In this document: positions 61,700 to 64,000 of the stretch, one piece after another | How positions within the stretch are numbered: the first letter of the stretch is position 1 | Layout of the letters: each line of letters begins with the position of its first letter | NCBI GenBank assembly: GCA_964019155.1 | Contig: OZ025243.1 | Coordinates: 83,281,263-83,345,262 of the forward strand | From: Osedax fenrisi | Taxonomy: Eukaryota; Annelida; Polychaeta; Sabellida; Siboglinidae | Length of the DNA: 64,000 nt | Direction: 5' to 3' | Position numbers and translations under genes: made by a program | The notes under the pieces: generated by a model | The model's database searches: none | What the model was told of the DNA's origin: nothing | What the model saw: the letters and a program-made list of their open reading frames with translations, nothing else

Positions 61700-62614
61700 A
61701 ATCCATATATTCAATTAATAATATTGATCAATAATTATACTTATTTCAATAGTTTCATTTTAATATAAAATGCATGTTAAAATGTATATTTTAATAAATA
61801 AACACAAGAATATAATAATCTATTGATACTTGATAATTAAAGTTAACTTATGCTATCATAATACCAACTATATGATACATTTTCATAATTAAAATTTCAT
61901 ATTTTTATTTTGAAATAAAATTTACATTAGTTCGTATAGATTCTATAATAGAGCCCGTTTTTATATCTAAGTAATTTATCTAATATATATTATAATTATG
62001 CTTACATATTATTTAATAATAATAATTATAATATAATTATTAAAATGTGACATGTGCTTTTTAAATTATCCGAAAAATTCTTATATAAACATAATATAAA
62101 AATAAAAGACATATTTATTTTATATAATGAAGATATTATATGATATAAATAATATATAGTTATTTTTAAATATAACTAACCATATATAATATGTTCGTGA
62201 TTGATAGAAAAGGTAAAATAGTTTAAATTATCCAATATTATATTGAATATACGAATTTAATTTAATATGTATAAATATAAAAAGGTCATGACATTTGTCA
62301 TTAATTATAGAACATATATATCAGAAAATAATAAAGATGGAGCGAAACCTTTAAAATTCAGATTGTCCACAAAATAATTATTTTATGCATACCTTAATAT
62401 TGTCAACAAAAGAGTTAGCTTATACATAATTTTTATTTGGTAGACAATATTTTTATATATATTTTATTATTCATTATTTTGAAAAAATAATTAGATATAT
62501 TCAAAGAGTATATCATAATTAATTAGTATGTAAATTTTCACCTTCATGGCTATCTTATAAAAAATGGTTACCAAATGATTATATTTTGCATTGTCCACCA
62601 ACTGGTTATATTAC

Positions 62615-62615
<1 letters not shown>
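61700..62615. other. AT-rich DNA with GTCCACCAA-type patches
   Basis: No gene was seen. TTGTCCACAAA, TTGGTAGACAA and TTGTCCACCAA occur at about 62360, 62440 and 62585 and resemble a patch at 45440-45510. Confidence 0.4.
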
Positions 62616-62620
<5 letters not shown>

Positions 62621-62665
<45 letters not shown>

Positions 62666-62719
62666 TCATGTAATGAATATATCATTTAATGAACCTTTTC
62701 TCTTTAAACTAATGTAATG

Positions 62720-62751
<32 letters not shown>

Positions 62752-62786
62752 TCATGTAATGAACCTTTTCTCTTTAAACTAATGTA

Positions 62787-62827
<41 letters not shown>

Positions 62828-62850
62828 TGTATATATATATATATATATAT
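62621..62850. repeat. TA tracts with a duplicated 76-bp unit
   Basis: The block CATTTAATGAACCTTTTCTC...AATGTAATGTATATATA appears twice (about 62681 and 62757), each followed by (TA)n. The same sequence with its TA tail is at 45340-45398. Confidence 0.8.
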
Positions 62851-63170
62851 TTCTAATAAAACCATATTGTTTGGCATATAATAAATTATGTTTGTCAATA
62901 AAATGTAGAAATCTATTAGAAATTATTTTCTCTAAAATCTTAGAAAATTGAGATAATAAGGCAATCGGTCTATAGTTATTTATATCATCTGGTTTTATTT
63001 TCTTAAAAAGGGGGGTTATTACTGATATTTTCATGTCATCTGGAATAGTAGAGTCATACATTATTAAGTTAAAAATGTAAGTAAGTGGATCTAAAATAAA
63101 ATTAAAACCATTTTTATTATATTCATGTCAATGTTACTAAAATCTAATGAAGATTTAGATGAAGATTTAT
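62850..63170 (-). pseudogene. LINE RT fragment ending in (TA)n
   Basis: Minus-strand NKNGFNFILDPLTYIFNLIM, then MYDSTIPDDMKISVITPLFK, NNYRPIALLSQFSKILEKII and LLYAKQYGF (RT fingers). The frame then runs into a TA microsatellite. Only the first RT motifs are present, 3'-truncated at the TA tract. Confidence 0.8.
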
Positions 63171-63700
63171 ATAACTATATCATATAATAAGAGTATTATG
63201 AATTGGAACTTCTATATTATACAATGATTTTCAAATTATCATTAACTTATATATAATAATATTATATAGAACATCACTTTATTAATTAATATGTTAATGG
63301 TTTTATATTTATATTATTTAAAATAAATGCAAAAATGAAAATTATAATAATATATCCAATATTATAAAAATAATATATATATATCCAATAAACATCATTT
63401 AATATTAATTAATATATAATATAATATTATTAAACATGTATTTTTTATATTATTTTACATTATGAAAATATTTATAAATTCTTATAAAATAAATATAAAA
63501 ATAATGTTATTATCAAAATATGAGAAATGTTATTATTCTTTAATTGATCATATACCCCAATTATGGAATGATCTTCATAATTATTATAGATCAATTATTA
63601 TTTTTTACTAAATTAACAAATATACCGAATAAACATTAACATATTAGTTTTTATTAATAATATGCTCATAATAGTAAGTATAATATTTTGATACATTCAG
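63170..63700. other. AT-rich DNA
   Basis: A plus-strand stretch IPQLWNDLHNYYRSI (about 63550) could be the C-terminus of a LINE (P-x-x-W-N-x-L motif). Too little remains to be sure. Confidence 0.35.
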
Positions 63701-63734
63701 TTAAAATATTTATGAAGCAACTGTTTAACTCAAC

Positions 63735-63962
63735 TAGTAACTATTCAAAATATTAAGGACCAGACGGAATTGCTCAAGAAATCCTAAAATATGGCAACTT
63801 CGATGACATCATGCTCGAGTTCTCTAATAAGATACTCACAAGATACGAAATACCATGGCAATGACCAATATACAACATTATTACAATTCCCAAATACGGT
63901 AATCTTGAAGAATTTTTCTAATAAATATATGTAATGCATATAAAATTATGCTTGATAGCTAT
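63735..63962 (+). pseudogene. RT fragment of a different LINE lineage
   Basis: Plus-strand KGPDGIAQEILKYGNFDDI, FSNKILTRYEIPWQ, YNIITIPKYGNLEE and NAYKIMLDSY correspond to the G-P-D-G-I, W-x-x-x-x-I-x-x-I-P-K-x-G-N segment of RT fingers. This wording is unlike the other LINEs here. Stops are present. It is cut by a TA tract at the window edge (63986-64000). Confidence 0.75.
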
Positions 63963-64000
63963 ATGTAGTATTGTTGCTATTATTCTATATATATATATAT

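Overview
ORGANISM. The window is nuclear DNA from a metazoan, most likely an invertebrate. It is extremely AT-rich (about four fifths A+T by eye). It has spliceosomal exons of a calcium-binding EGF-type extracellular protein, with symmetric phase-1 introns and GT/AG borders. It is crowded with non-LTR retrotransposons of the CR1/Jockey/L2 supergroup, Ty3/Gypsy remnants, MITEs and very long (TA)n and (ATT)n microsatellites. Nothing looks prokaryotic or organellar, and I cannot place the species further.

LAYOUT. 1-1130: a tandemly repeated small terminal exon of 280-bp period. 1222-1690: a dispersed repeat that recurs at 35085-35465 beside a Ty3/Gypsy integrase. 2869-19269: the host gene on the plus strand, with four confident EGF exons (2869-2994, 4102-4269, 9266-9418, 12237-12344) and two less certain downstream exons (about 15134 and 19050). 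Its introns hold LINE remnants, a TIR element, a tRNA-derived SINE and a 308-bp tandem duplication. 19.3-24.7 kb: AT-rich DNA, a MITE relic and a broken LINE. 24.7-25.3 kb: palindromic and two-length satellite arrays. 25.3-34.8 kb: a retrotransposon block containing one nearly intact LINE and one truncated LINE, separated and flanked by three (ATT)n arrays and bracketed by an inverted 250-bp repeat. 35-37.1 kb: decayed Ty3/Gypsy on the minus strand. 37.9-39.3 kb and 41.3-44.9 kb: two more decayed LINEs. 44.9-47.5 kb: AT-rich, with MITEs and palindromes. 47.6-51.5 kb: a GC-richer island with an LTR pair around a mucin-like repeat ORF, then a second Ty3/Gypsy pol relic split by an 859-bp hAT-type element. 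51.8-54.3 kb: inverted repeats carrying tRNA-like sequence. 55.1-57.8 kb: a decayed intron-containing transposase-like gene on the minus strand. 55.9-59.6 kb: three copies of a 31-bp-TIR MITE with exact 7-bp target duplications. 60.2-61.7 kb: a pair of inverted long-TIR MITEs. 62.6-64 kb: two different LINE reverse-transcriptase fragments.

HOW IT FITS. Apart from the EGF gene and the exon array at the left edge, almost every coding-like stretch is transposon-derived. The best preserved is the LINE at 26480-31740. Its PHD-finger/ORF1/endonuclease-RT parts lie in a single 1300-codon frame interrupted by only four stop codons, two of which are tandem TGAs exactly at the ORF1/ORF2 junction. The most original signals are that one-frame organisation, the association of LINEs with (ATT)n arrays, a shared two-storey hairpin at two retroposon 3' ends, and the newly delimited MITE families.
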